Shown here: one piece after another, positions 16,981 through 26,117 of the stretch | How the letters are laid out: each line of letters begins with the position of its first letter | How positions within the stretch are numbered: the stretch's first letter is position 1 | Assembly (NCBI RefSeq): GCF_049478495.1 | Contig: NZ_CP168083.1 | Span: 1,426,001 to 1,490,000 of the forward strand | Source: P36-A1 sp049478495 | GTDB taxonomy: Bacteria > Bacillota_I > Bacilli_A > JAJDGJ01 | DNA: 64,000 nucleotides | Direction: 5' to 3' | Made by a program: the position numbers and the translations under genes | Notes under the pieces: generated by a model | Database searches by the model: none | What the model was told of the DNA's origin: nothing | The model's input: only the letters and a program-made list of their open reading frames with translations

Positions 16981-19413
16981 ATGAATAACAAAAATAAATT
17001 GAAAAATGATGATTTTATAGATCATTCGATACATATAAACAAAGATGGTGAAGACAATAATAATTCAATGCCTATGAGTAATGATAGTGATTCTATGAAT
17101 CATTCAATGCATATGAGTAATGATAATGATTCTATGGATCATTCAATGCATATGAGTAAGGATAATGATTCTATGGATCATTCGATGCATATGAGTAATG
17201 ATAGTGATTCTATGGATCATTCAATGCATATGAGTAAGGATGATAATTCTATGGATCATTCGATGCATATGAATAAGGATAATGATTCTATGGATCATTC
17301 GATGCATATGAGTAATGATAATGATTCTATGGATCATTCAATGCATATGAGTAATGGTAGTGATTCTATGGATCATTCGATGCATATGAGTAATGATAAT
17401 GATTCTATGAATCATTCGATGCATATGAGTAATAATGGTACTATGGATCATTCGATGCATATGGGAAGTTTAAAAATTAAATTTTTTGTATCTTTGTTAT
17501 TATCAATTCCAATAATCTTGCTTTCTCCAATGATGGGGGTAGATTTACCATTTCAATTCAGTTTTAATGGTTCTGATTGGGTTGTTTTAATATTTGCTAC
17601 AATCTTATTTTTCTATGGCGGTAAACCTTTTCTAAGTGGTGCTAAAATGGAACTTGAAATGAAGAATCCAGCGATGATGACTTTAATATCAATGGGGATA
17701 AGTGTAGCTTATATTTATAGTGTTTATGCCTTCTATATTAATAATTTTGCGCATTCTAGTACTCATGTAATGGATTTCTTTTGGGAACTTGCTACATTAA
17801 TTCTAATTATGTTATTAGGACATTGGATTGAAATGAATGCTGTCAGTAATGCTGGTAATGCCTTACAAAAAATGGCAGAATTATTACCAAGTACGGCTAA
17901 AGTTATTGAAAGTGATGGAAATATAAAAGAAGTAGCTTTAGTAAATGTAAAAATAAATGATATAGTTTTGGTTAAAGCTGGTGAAAAAATTCCGACTGAT
18001 GGAATAATTGTAAGTGGTATGTCTTTGGTAAATGAGTCTATGGTTACTGGTGAATCTAAAGATGTTCAAAAAGCAGTTAATGATAAGGTTATTGGTGGTT
18101 CTTTAAATGGATCTGGAATCGTTAATATAAAAGTAACTGGAACTGGAGAATCTGGTTATTTACATCAGGTTATGGAATTAGTAAGCAATGCTCAAAATGA
18201 GAAATCTAAAGTTGAATCTTTATCTGATAAAGTTGCTAAACTATTGTTTTATGTAGCTTTAGTTGTTGGGATTGCTGCATTTATCATCTGGTATTTAATT
18301 ACTAAGGATATAAATACAGCTTTATTAAGAATGGTTACTGTATTTATAATTGCTTGTCCTCATGCACTGGGACTTGCTATTCCTTTGGTTGCTGCTAAAT
18401 CTACATCTCTTGGAGCTAAGAATGGCTTACTTATTAAAAATAGACAAGCATTAGAGTCTGCTAATAATATTGATGTTGTTTTAATGGATAAAACAGGAAC
18501 CTTAACTGAAGGTGACTTTGTTGTTGTTAAATTCCTTTCTTTTGACAAAAATTATACTGAAAATGATATCTTAACTAAGATTGCATCTTTAGAGCTTAAT
18601 TCAAATCATCCTTTATCTGTAGGAGTAATTAAAAAAGTAAATGAATTAAATATAAATATTACTAGTGCTATAAATGTTAAAAATATACCTGGTATTGGAC
18701 TTGAAGGTGAGTTAAATAAAGATAAACTAAAAATTGTCAGTGTTTCTTATTTAGAGAATAATAATATTTTTTATGACAAAGATCTTTTTAATGAACTGTC
18801 TAATCAAGGTTATACTATTAGCTTTTTATTAGTTAATGAAAATAGTGTTGGTTTGATTGCTCAAGGAGATCAAGTTAAACCTGAATCTAAAAGTATGATT
18901 ACTCAACTTAAAAAATTGGGAATTAAAACTGTTATGATGACTGGTGATAATAAGCAGGTAGCTAATAAAGTTGGTAGTCTTCTTGGTATTGATGAAATCT
19001 ATGCTCAATTAATGCCAGAGGATAAAGTAACTATTGTTAAGAATTTTAGAGAAAAAGGCTTAAATGTTTTAATGGTTGGAGATGGTGTAAATGATGCTCC
19101 AAGTTTAGCTCAAGCTAGTGTTGGTGTTGCCATTGGTGCAGGGACTGATGTTGCCATTGATTCTGCTGATGTTATTCTTGTAAAAAATAATCCTTATGAT
19201 ATTTTACATTTCCTATCATTAGCTAAAAATACACATAAAAAGATGGTTCAAAATTTATGGTGGGGTGCTGGTTATAATATTATTTTCATTCCATTAGCTG
19301 CTGGTATATTAGCTCATTGGGGTATTATATTAAGTCCTGCTATTGGGGCAGTGTTTATGTCATTAAGCACTGTAATTGTTGCAATTAATGCCATGTTACT
19401 TAAAATAGATTAG
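16981..19413 (+). CDS. copB: CopB-type copper-exporting P-type ATPase with Met/His repeat tail
   Basis: 810 residues. Residues 37-161 are nine complete 13-residue units of the pattern DSMDHSMHMSNDN plus a tenth partial one, a cytosolic metal-binding tail. The ATPase core follows: membrane helices from about 166, TGES phosphatase loop (about 357-360), the intramembrane CPH motif with Cys459 (ACPHALGLA), DKTGT with the phosphorylated Asp503, and the GDGVNDAP hinge. CPH rather than CPC is typical of the CopB subgroup (Cu/Ag export). AAAGGAGG precedes the ATG. It should export copper to protect the cell; it stands alone without a copper chaperone gene. Confidence 0.95.
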   Translation: MNNKNKLKNDDFIDHSIHINKDGEDNNNSMPMSNDSDSMNHSMHMSNDNDSMDHSMHMSKDNDSMDHSMHMSNDSDSMDHSMHMSKDDNSMDHSMHMNKDNDSMDHSMHMSNDNDSMDHSMHMSNGSDSMDHSMHMSNDNDSMNHSMHMSNNGTMDHSMHMGSLKIKFFVSLLLSIPIILLSPMMGVDLPFQFSFNGSDWVVLIFATILFFYGGKPFLSGAKMELEMKNPAMMTLISMGISVAYIYSVYAFYINNFAHSSTHVMDFFWELATLILIMLLGHWIEMNAVSNAGNALQKMAELLPSTAKVIESDGNIKEVALVNVKINDIVLVKAGEKIPTDGIIVSGMSLVNESMVTGESKDVQKAVNDKVIGGSLNGSGIVNIKVTGTGESGYLHQVMELVSNAQNEKSKVESLSDKVAKLLFYVALVVGIAAFIIWYLITKDINTALLRMVTVFIIACPHALGLAIPLVAAKSTSLGAKNGLLIKNRQALESANNIDVVLMDKTGTLTEGDFVVVKFLSFDKNYTENDILTKIASLELNSNHPLSVGVIKKVNELNINITSAINVKNIPGIGLEGELNKDKLKIVSVSYLENNNIFYDKDLFNELSNQGYTISFLLVNENSVGLIAQGDQVKPESKSMITQLKKLGIKTVMMTGDNKQVANKVGSLLGIDEIYAQLMPEDKVTIVKNFREKGLNVLMVGDGVNDAPSLAQASVGVAIGAGTDVAIDSADVILVKNNPYDILHFLSLAKNTHKKMVQNLWWGAGYNIIFIPLAAGILAHWGIILSPAIGAVFMSLSTVIVAINAMLLKID
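17089..17463 (+). repeat. 39-bp tandem repeat array in copB (about 9.6 units)
   Basis: In-frame tandem repeats of 39 bases, nine full units (17089-17439) and a partial tenth to 17463. Units differ at wobble positions and at residues 3-4 and 10-13 of the unit (D/N, N/K, D/S/N), while SMxHSMHM is nearly invariant. Copy number is likely to vary between strains by slippage or unequal exchange. Confidence 0.95.
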
Positions 19414-19438
19414 AATAAGTTATATTAGTTTAAGATAA

Positions 19439-19471
19439 AAAAAAGCTAGGACATATTGTCTTAGCTTTTAT
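19439..19471. terminator. shared terminator of copB and rlmH
   Basis: AAAAGCTAGGACA / TGTCTTAGCTTTT hairpin between the convergent genes, with an eight-T run on the minus strand (rlmH side) and TTTTATTT on the plus strand. Confidence 0.85.
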
Positions 19472-19947
19472 TTATGATAAGGTTCATTATTCTTAATTCT
19501 AAACCCTCGATATATTTGTTCTAGTAGAAGTAATCTAATCATTTGATGTGTAAATGTTAGTTTTGAAAAAGCCCATTTAAAATTTGCTCTATTTCTTAAT
19601 TCCGGGCTTACACCATAACTACCTCCAATAACAAAGGTAAAAGTTGAAAAACCTTGAACCATTGCTTTTTCTATTAGATTAACATATTCATAGTTATCTA
19701 TCATTTTTCCATGTAGATCTAATAGAATTACAAAATCATCATTTTTTATTTCTTTTAAGATACTTTGACCTTCTATGTCAATAACTTGTTGTATTTGTGC
19801 AGTTGAAGGATTATCATTTATTTTTGATTCACTTTTTTCGATTATATTTATTTTAGCATATGGTTTAAGTCTTTTTAAGAACTCATCTATACCTAAATTT
19901 AAATATTTCTCTTTAATTTTACCAATACAAACAATATTAATCTTCAT
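19468..19947 (-). CDS. rlmH: 23S rRNA (pseudouridine1915-N3)-methyltransferase RlmH
   Basis: 159 residues, the standard length. It is a SPOUT (knotted) methyltransferase: LDLHGK (about 89-94), the SAM-binding FVIGGSYGVSPELR (about 116-129) and the C-terminal LLLLEQIYRGFRIKNNEPYHK, which is nearly invariant in the family. It methylates pseudouridine 1915 of 23S rRNA in assembled ribosomes. The start lies inside the end of walJ (11-base overlap). The walJ-rlmH pairing is common in Bacilli. Confidence 0.97.
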   Translation of the reverse strand: MKINIVCIGKIKEKYLNLGIDEFLKRLKPYAKINIIEKSESKINDNPSTAQIQQVIDIEGQSILKEIKNDDFVILLDLHGKMIDNYEYVNLIEKAMVQGFSTFTFVIGGSYGVSPELRNRANFKWAFSKLTFTHQMIRLLLLEQIYRGFRIKNNEPYHK

Positions 19948-20677
19948 TGCTACTACCTGCTTTTACTATTGTTTCATGTGCAGTGTAAAAGATATCAAAA
20001 TTTATATCTTTTTTAAATGCTGAGTAGACATTTTCAATCTCATTTTGAATTAGTTCTACTGTATTTGCTTCATCTGATATGTGTGCAACGATTAATTGTT
20101 TTAATTTACTTGAAGCACTTTTACATACTATTAATGCTGCATCATGATTGTTCATGTGTCCTAAATCAGATAGTATTCTTTGTTTTAAATATGGTGGTCT
20201 TGAGGTTTGATTTAATTTCACTATATCATGATTAAATTCTAGATATAAATAATCGGCTTCACTTATATATGTCTCATAGACTTTTTTTACATAACCTGTA
20301 TCTGTTATATATGTTAATGTTTCATCATTATACTTTATTTGATATCCATAACATAGTGAATCATGACTTAATAAAAATGGTCTTATGCATACCTTATCGT
20401 ATTGATTAAGTTCATTTACTTTTAATAAACAATGCATATCTTCTTCTTTATTTGACATTATTTTATTTGTTTTAAAGGCATTTAATGCTTTAGCATGATC
20501 ACTGTGATAGTGAGTTACAAGCACTAAATCGATATCTTCAAGTGTATAGCCTATTTCATTTAAACTACTTACTAAATATTTTTTTGTAGTTCCTGCATCA
20601 ATTAGTATTTTATAGCTTCCACAAACTACTAAACTAACATTACCTTTAGAACCACTTGATAAATTATATATTTTCAT
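19937..20677 (-). CDS. walJ: WalJ/YycJ metallo-beta-lactamase fold protein
   Basis: 246 residues. It begins MKIYNLSSGSKGN and has the metal ligands THYHSDH (about 55-61) and YITDTGY. It is the YycJ type of the ribonuclease-Z-like group, and is linked in Bacilli to coordinating cell division with replication (double-strand 5' exonuclease activity was reported for members). The walRK-walHI genes that usually precede it are not in this window; here it lies after the replicative helicase. The start overlaps the dnaB stop by one base. Confidence 0.92.
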   Translation of the reverse strand: MKIYNLSSGSKGNVSLVVCGSYKILIDAGTTKKYLVSSLNEIGYTLEDIDLVLVTHYHSDHAKALNAFKTNKIMSNKEEDMHCLLKVNELNQYDKVCIRPFLLSHDSLCYGYQIKYNDETLTYITDTGYVKKVYETYISEADYLYLEFNHDIVKLNQTSRPPYLKQRILSDLGHMNNHDAALIVCKSASSKLKQLIVAHISDEANTVELIQNEIENVYSAFKKDINFDIFYTAHETIVKAGSSNED

Positions 20678-22005
20678 TATTCTCTTACTCGATCTATTGT
20701 ATTAAATTTGTTTATTTCTTTTTCAAATGCTAGTTCTACAGTTCCTGTAGCACCATTACGATGTTTACCAAATATCAGTTCAACAATTCCTGGTGCTTCA
20801 CTATCTTCTTGATTGTAATAATCATCTCGATATAAGAAACACACAATATCAGCATCCTGTTCAATTGCTCCAGATTCTCTTAAATCAGACATCATTGGTC
20901 TTTTATCTTGTCTTTGTTCAACTCCACGTGATAATTGTGATAATGCAACTACAGGTACTTTTAATTCTCTTGCTAATCCTTTTAATGATCTTGATATTTC
21001 TGCAACTTCATTTTGTCTACTCTCTTTAGAATTATCACTTCCAGATATTAATTGTAAATAATCAATAACAATTAATGAAAGTCCATCTTGTTCTCTTTCT
21101 AATTTACGACATTTACTTGCAATTTCAGCAACTCTTATAGTTGAATTATCATCAATAAATATTGGATCTTTTTTTAATTCACTTGATGCTTTAGAAAATT
21201 TCAACCAATCTTCTTGTTCAAATCGACCAGTTCGTAATTTTTGTCCTTCTATTCTTCCAGTAGCTGAAATCATACGGTTTAATAATTGATCAGCTCCCAT
21301 TTCTAGTGAAAATAAAGCTACTGCTTTTTTACTTAAATGAGCAGCATTTTTTGCTAGATTTAAAGCAAAGGCGGTTTTCCCTACTGCTGGTCTAGCTGCA
21401 AGTATAATTAAGTCTCCAGGTTGAAAACCGTTTGTTAAATTATCAACATCAACAAATCCTGTTGGTGTTCCTGTTATACCATCACTGTGTTGCGCTAATT
21501 TTTCTAAGTTTTGTTGTATGTATTCTAGTATTGCTGGAGTAGTTTGAAAATCTGATGCATTTTGATTTCTAGTAACTTCTAAAATGCTTTTTTCAGCTTC
21601 TTGTAAGTAATCTTGGGCGCTTATGCCACTTTCATATCCTGCTGAAGCAAGTTTTTCTGTTGTTTCAATTAATTTTCTAGAAAGTGCTTTATCATATACT
21701 TGATTTATATAATAGTTAGCATTAGAGCTAGTAAACACTGCTTCTGTAATTCTATTAATATATTCAACTCCACCTACATTACTAAGTTGATCTTGATCTA
21801 CTAAAAATGTTGTTATTGTAGTTATATCTACTTCAGTATTATTTTCAAACAATTTCACAATTGCATTATATATTATTTGATGTTCTATTGAATAAAATGA
21901 ATCAGTATTAAGTTTTCCTAATCCATCTTCTATTGCTTTTTTACTTAATAGCATTGCTCCAATGACTGCTTGTTCTGCTTCTAAATTGTGTGGCAAAGTT
22001 CTCAT
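20677..22005 (-). CDS. dnaB: replicative DNA helicase
   Basis: 442 residues, the normal length of the DnaB (Bacillus DnaC) hexameric helicase. N-terminal all-helical domain (EAEQAVIGAMLLS, 9-21), then the RecA-like motor: GFQPGDLIILAARPAVGKT (Walker A about 197-206), FSLEMGADQL, VIDYLQLI (Walker B) and the arginine-finger region. It unwinds DNA ahead of the fork, loaded by DnaB/DnaD/DnaI proteins encoded at 28742-30929. It has its own start after a terminator of rplI. No intein or insertion is seen. Confidence 0.98.
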   Translation of the reverse strand: MRTLPHNLEAEQAVIGAMLLSKKAIEDGLGKLNTDSFYSIEHQIIYNAIVKLFENNTEVDITTITTFLVDQDQLSNVGGVEYINRITEAVFTSSNANYYINQVYDKALSRKLIETTEKLASAGYESGISAQDYLQEAEKSILEVTRNQNASDFQTTPAILEYIQQNLEKLAQHSDGITGTPTGFVDVDNLTNGFQPGDLIILAARPAVGKTAFALNLAKNAAHLSKKAVALFSLEMGADQLLNRMISATGRIEGQKLRTGRFEQEDWLKFSKASSELKKDPIFIDDNSTIRVAEIASKCRKLEREQDGLSLIVIDYLQLISGSDNSKESRQNEVAEISRSLKGLARELKVPVVALSQLSRGVEQRQDKRPMMSDLRESGAIEQDADIVCFLYRDDYYNQEDSEAPGIVELIFGKHRNGATGTVELAFEKEINKFNTIDRVRE

Positions 22006-22116
22006 TTTATCTTCCTTTCACTTTAAACTCTTTATATATAATAACATATACATTAAATAAAATATATATCTATAAAAAGCACTTTAAGTATATATGTATT
22101 AATCACTTAGTAATAA

Positions 22117-22147
22117 AAAGGATATGATTCATTGATCATATCCTTTA
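22117..22147 (-). terminator. terminator after rplI
   Basis: AAAGGATATGAT (22117-22128) / ATCATATCCTTT (22135-22146) with five T on the minus strand. It separates gdpP-rplI from dnaB, although the genes are usually read through in Bacilli. Confidence 0.8.
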
Positions 22148-22168
22148 CTTTAATTAGGTTTTATATTT

Positions 22169-22615
22169 TTATTTCAATTCAGAAACATGAACTTTTAAAG
22201 TAGCTTTTACACCCTTGAATAATTCTAATTCAACATTGTAAGTTCCTAAACTATTTATATTTTCTTTATTTAAAAATTTCTTTTTATCTAATTTAATGCT
22301 GTATTGTTCTCTAAGTTTTTCCATAATTTGTTTATGAGAAATACTTTTAAAAACACGTCCACCTTCTCCAACTTTAAGCATAAATTCTAATGGTTTAGCT
22401 TCAATAATTTTTTTGTTTTTTTCTGCTTGTTCTTTTAGTGCTTCTCTTTCTTTTTGTTTTTCTTTTTTTTGTTTATCTAATTTGTGTACACTATCTTTAT
22501 TAGCATCTACTGCTTTATTTTCTCTTATTAAATGATTTGCAAAACCTGCTGCTACTTCTATAATATCATCTTTTTTACCTTTTCCATTTATATCCTGTAA
22601 TAAAATAACTTTCAT
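22169..22615 (-). CDS. rplI: 50S ribosomal protein L9
   Basis: 148 residues, the family length. The N-terminal domain begins MKVILLQDINGKGKKDDI and FANHLI, then a long connecting helix rich in Lys/Glu, then the C-terminal rRNA-binding domain with GRVFKSISHKQI. It binds 23S rRNA and protrudes from the ribosome. It is five bases from the gdpP stop, so both are likely on one mRNA, the usual Bacilli order gdpP-rplI-dnaB. Confidence 0.97.
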   Translation of the reverse strand: MKVILLQDINGKGKKDDIIEVAAGFANHLIRENKAVDANKDSVHKLDKQKKEKQKEREALKEQAEKNKKIIEAKPLEFMLKVGEGGRVFKSISHKQIMEKLREQYSIKLDKKKFLNKENINSLGTYNVELELFKGVKATLKVHVSELK

Positions 22616-22620
22616 ATTCG

Positions 22621-24558
22621 TTACTTCCCTTCTTCTTTTTCTTTTAATTGTTCTAACAATTCTGTTTTAATTTCTTCAATACTTTTATTATTTATTTGGG
22701 CTGCAGCCATTGAAAAATGACCTCCACCACCAAAATATTCTAATATATGTTGAACATTGAAATCTCCATTTGATCTTGCTGAGATTCCTATACTATCATC
22801 ATTTATTTTACCTATAACAAATGTTGCTACAATATCTTTAACATTTAAAAGTTCTACTGCTGATTGAGCTAACAATGCTCTACTTACTGGTTCTTTATCA
22901 TATGTTGATATTGCGATTTTATCTTCATAAAATTGTGCATCACTTACTATAGCTAACCTTTTTTGATATGTATCAATATTAACTTGAAGCAATTCTTTTG
23001 CATCTAGAGGATTAGCACCTCTATCTCTTAACATTGCTGCTGCATCAAAGGTTCTTACTCCTGTTCTAACTGTAAAGTAAGATGTATCTATCATCATACC
23101 TGCTAGCATTAATGTTGCTACATTTGAATTTAGCTTATATGATTTTGTTTGAAATCTAAGTATTTCTGTAACAAGTTCTACTGCTGATGAGGCATATGAT
23201 TCAATATAAACTAACAGTGGTTTATCAATGAAGTTTTCGCCTCTTCTATGATGATCAATTACTACTCTTTTATCAATTGCTTGATATACCTTAGTTGATT
23301 CAAGTAAATCAGCATTAGATGTATCTACTATAACTAGTAATGTATCTTTGTCTACTATTTCTAATATTTCATTTTCTTTAAACATTAAGTGTTCTTCACT
23401 TAAATCTAAAGTATCATATGCATTTTGGGTATTTATTTCTAATGTATTAATATCTGCTACTATATAGGCTTTTTTATTATTAATTCTAACAAATTTAGCA
23501 AATCCATACGCTGCACCTAATGCATCCATATCAGCATTTCTATGTGGCATGATTACAACATTACTTGCAGCACTTATTAATACTTCTAAACTACTAGCAA
23601 TCATTTTAACTTTTACTCGATTTCTTTTTTCTGTTGCTTCTGAATTACCGCCTAAAAATTCATAACTTTCATTTTTTCTTTTTACTACTATTTGATCTCC
23701 ACCTCGTGCTAGAGCCATATCTAATGCAGCACCAGCTTCATACTGTGTATCTTTTAAGGTATCAAAATCATAAGCAATTCCCATTGAGATTGTGATTTTA
23801 TCTTCAAAATCAGGATTTTCATCCTTTGCTTTTTCTAATACAATTTTAGCTTTTTCTATTACTTTATCAATTTCTTTTTGTTTTACTACCATTATATATG
23901 AATCGGATTTATAACGTCTTAATAAACTATCAAATTCATTTGCAAAATCACTAATTAAACTTCTAATACCTTGAATAATGTTTAAGTATGTAATTTCTTC
24001 TAATGTTTCACTAATTTCATCAATACTGTCTATTCGTAAGTAAATTAAACAATCTTTATTATTTATATACTTCTCTTTTGATTCTACAATACTTGTAATA
24101 TCTTTTAGTACATAAGCATCTTGATCTTTTATTATTGAATAACATTTGTTATTACAACTAATTGTTGTATTATTTGTATCTGTTTCTTCTTTTATTAGTA
24201 ATTTTCCATTAAACAATTCATTAATATCTTTGTTTAATAAATCTCCAAAATTAGAAGTAGTATACTCATTTTGCCAACTTACTTTATTTGTTTTCTCATC
24301 GACCATAAAAACACTTAACTTTTCTAACTCTACTGCTTGTTTTACTGAGTTAGCAACTACATTTTGAGTATGAGATATTGTCTCTTTAAATTGAGTTAAT
24401 GTTCTTAATATTATTATTGTACAAATTACAATTACTCCTAATAATACTGAAATAATAGCAATAGCTGGAAAATTCAATAATGTAAAAGCAATACTGAATA
24501 AAACTGCTCCAATTAGTACAATTGCTATGTTTTGTAAAATATTTATTTTTTGATACAT
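22621..24558 (-). CDS. gdpP: cyclic-di-AMP phosphodiesterase GdpP
   Basis: 645 residues, the GdpP length. Order: two N-terminal membrane helices (about 10-55), a PAS-like segment, a degenerate GGDEF domain (IYLRIDS..., ARGGDQIV at about 288-295 in place of the active motif), then a DHH phosphodiesterase: HRNADMDALGAA (about 345-356), IVDTSNA (about 420), VIDHHRRG (about 440-447), and the DHHA1 part with GGGGHFSMAAA (about 620). It hydrolyses c-di-AMP and so affects cell-wall and osmotic balance. GGATATAATT upstream is AT-rich; no clear promoter was assigned. Confidence 0.97.
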   Translation of the reverse strand: MYQKINILQNIAIVLIGAVLFSIAFTLLNFPAIAIISVLLGVIVICTIIILRTLTQFKETISHTQNVVANSVKQAVELEKLSVFMVDEKTNKVSWQNEYTTSNFGDLLNKDINELFNGKLLIKEETDTNNTTISCNNKCYSIIKDQDAYVLKDITSIVESKEKYINNKDCLIYLRIDSIDEISETLEEITYLNIIQGIRSLISDFANEFDSLLRRYKSDSYIMVVKQKEIDKVIEKAKIVLEKAKDENPDFEDKITISMGIAYDFDTLKDTQYEAGAALDMALARGGDQIVVKRKNESYEFLGGNSEATEKRNRVKVKMIASSLEVLISAASNVVIMPHRNADMDALGAAYGFAKFVRINNKKAYIVADINTLEINTQNAYDTLDLSEEHLMFKENEILEIVDKDTLLVIVDTSNADLLESTKVYQAIDKRVVIDHHRRGENFIDKPLLVYIESYASSAVELVTEILRFQTKSYKLNSNVATLMLAGMMIDTSYFTVRTGVRTFDAAAMLRDRGANPLDAKELLQVNIDTYQKRLAIVSDAQFYEDKIAISTYDKEPVSRALLAQSAVELLNVKDIVATFVIGKINDDSIGISARSNGDFNVQHILEYFGGGGHFSMAAAQINNKSIEEIKTELLEQLKEKEEGK

Positions 24559-24635
24559 ATTATCACCTGTTATAATTATATCCTATAAAAAGAAAAAAAT
24601 ATAGTAAGTTAATAAAAAACAGTTATAACTCAAAT

Positions 24636-25859
24636 TTATAATTCTCTTTTATTACTAATATTATTGTTAATATCATTAAGTTCCATTACGGTATACAAAT
24701 GTAATTTCATTGCTATTTTTAATGCATTATCATCACTTACCATGTTTGAATTATGTAAATTAGTATTTTTATTGATATCATTACCCATGCCTATAATTGC
24801 AAAATTGCCTTTTACTTTTCTTAAGTAATAATTGAAATCTTCACTACCCATTAACGGATAATCTAATTCAATGATATCTTGAGGTTTTAAAAATTTACTA
24901 GCTGCATTTTTACTTATATGATAACATTCATCATTGTTTATTCCAATTGGATAACCCATATTATATTCAATTGTAACACTTACTTGATTAGCATCTGCAA
25001 TCCCCTTAAGCGTTTCATAAAATAATTGTTTTGTTTCTTCTCTTGTTGTATTATCTAAATTTCTTATTGAGCCTTGCATTATTACTTGAGATGGAATAAC
25101 ATTAACAGCACTTCCTCCATTAATCATTGTCGTTGATATTATTGGAGAATATAGTGGATTGGTTCTTCTTGATACTATAGTTTGCATGTTTAATATCATT
25201 AAAGCTGCAATAGTAACGGGATCTTTTGCACAATTTGGTTGTGCTGCATGAGCACCTTTGCCATCAATTGTTACTTTAAATGTATCACTACTTGCAAACA
25301 TTACTCCTTTTTTTAATGCAACTACTCCTGTAGGATATTCTGGGAAAACATGTAGTGCAAATATATAATCAGCATTTTTAAGAACTTCTTTTTCAATCAA
25401 TTCAATTGCTCCACCTGGTGGCGTTTCTTCTGCATGTTGAAAGATAAATCTAATATTATTATTTATTTTAGCAATATTATTAACTAGTATTTTGATAGTT
25501 CCTAACAGAGCAGCTGTATGCATATCATGTCCACAGGCATGCATTACATTATCGTTTACTGATTTGTAACTTAAGTCATTGTCTTCTTGCATTTTTAAAG
25601 CATCAATATCTGCTCTTAACAATATTTGTGCAGCATTAGTATTTGAAACATTCAAATCAGCAACTACACTTGTATTTGTTAATTGTCTTACTTTTAGTTC
25701 TTTAAATTGGCTTAAATAATTTACTATGTATTTTGCAGTTTTAAACTCATTAAATGAAGTTTCAGGATGCTTATGTAAGTGATGTCGTAATTCTTTTACT
25801 TCTTCATATATATTTTCAACTTCTATTTCAATATAATCAATCATAGATAATTCCTCCAC
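24636..25859 (-). CDS. M20 family amidohydrolase
   Basis: 407 residues. Metal ligands and catalytic motifs of the M20D type are visible: HLHKHPETSFNEF (about 26-38), ADIDAL, MHACGHDMHTAALLG (about 104-118), HAEETPPGG with the catalytic Glu (about 144-152), HVFPEYPTG, and HAAQP in the lid domain. Members include hippurate hydrolase, N-acetyl-diaminopimelate deacetylase and IAA-amino acid hydrolase; the substrate cannot be chosen from sequence. GAGGAATT precedes the start codon at 25859. It stands between the helicase/gdpP cluster and the rpsR end that carries an insertion sequence. Confidence 0.9.
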   Translation of the reverse strand: MEELSMIDYIEIEVENIYEEVKELRHHLHKHPETSFNEFKTAKYIVNYLSQFKELKVRQLTNTSVVADLNVSNTNAAQILLRADIDALKMQEDNDLSYKSVNDNVMHACGHDMHTAALLGTIKILVNNIAKINNNIRFIFQHAEETPPGGAIELIEKEVLKNADYIFALHVFPEYPTGVVALKKGVMFASSDTFKVTIDGKGAHAAQPNCAKDPVTIAALMILNMQTIVSRRTNPLYSPIISTTMINGGSAVNVIPSQVIMQGSIRNLDNTTREETKQLFYETLKGIADANQVSVTIEYNMGYPIGINNDECYHISKNAASKFLKPQDIIELDYPLMGSEDFNYYLRKVKGNFAIIGMGNDINKNTNLHNSNMVSDDNALKIAMKLHLYTVMELNDINNNISNKREL

Positions 25860-25943
25860 GTATTATTTTAATAACACTATAGCATCTTTAAAAAAATAAT
25901 GATATTAATTTATAATAGATTTATGAAAAATATTTATAAGCAT

Positions 25944-25969
25944 AAAAAAACACCGAATTAATCGGTGTT
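25944..25969 (-). terminator. terminator of the rpsF-ssb-rpsR operon, displaced by the insertion sequence
   Basis: AACACCGATTAA / TTCGGTGTT hairpin with seven T on the minus strand. It lies next to the left target duplication of the insertion sequence, so in the ancestral sequence it followed rpsR by a few bases. Confidence 0.8.
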
Positions 25970-25992
25970 AAATATAGGTTCTATAATTTATA

Positions 25993-26038
25993 GGGTGGAA
26001 TAACAAATTCAAGTATTACTTGAAATGTTATCCACCCT
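25993..26038 (+). repeat. long palindrome inside the left end of the IS
   Basis: GGGTGGAATAAC...TTCAAGT and its inverted copy ACTTGAA...GTTATCCACCC form a stem of about 20 pairs. It also repeats the GGGTGGA block of the terminal inverted repeat. In an mRNA entering from outside it would fold before the transposase start at 26118 and could limit transposase translation. Confidence 0.65.
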
Positions 26039-26117
26039 TAAATTGTTAATATAAAGAAAAAGACATTTATCTTTGTTATAATTTAAGCGACTAAAATAAA
26101 TTAAGGAGATAAATGTC

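Noticed and set aside
17089..17463. Regular 39-base repeats as a CRISPR array
   Set aside because: They are contiguous, in frame and code for SMDHSMHM units of the copper ATPase; there are no spacers.
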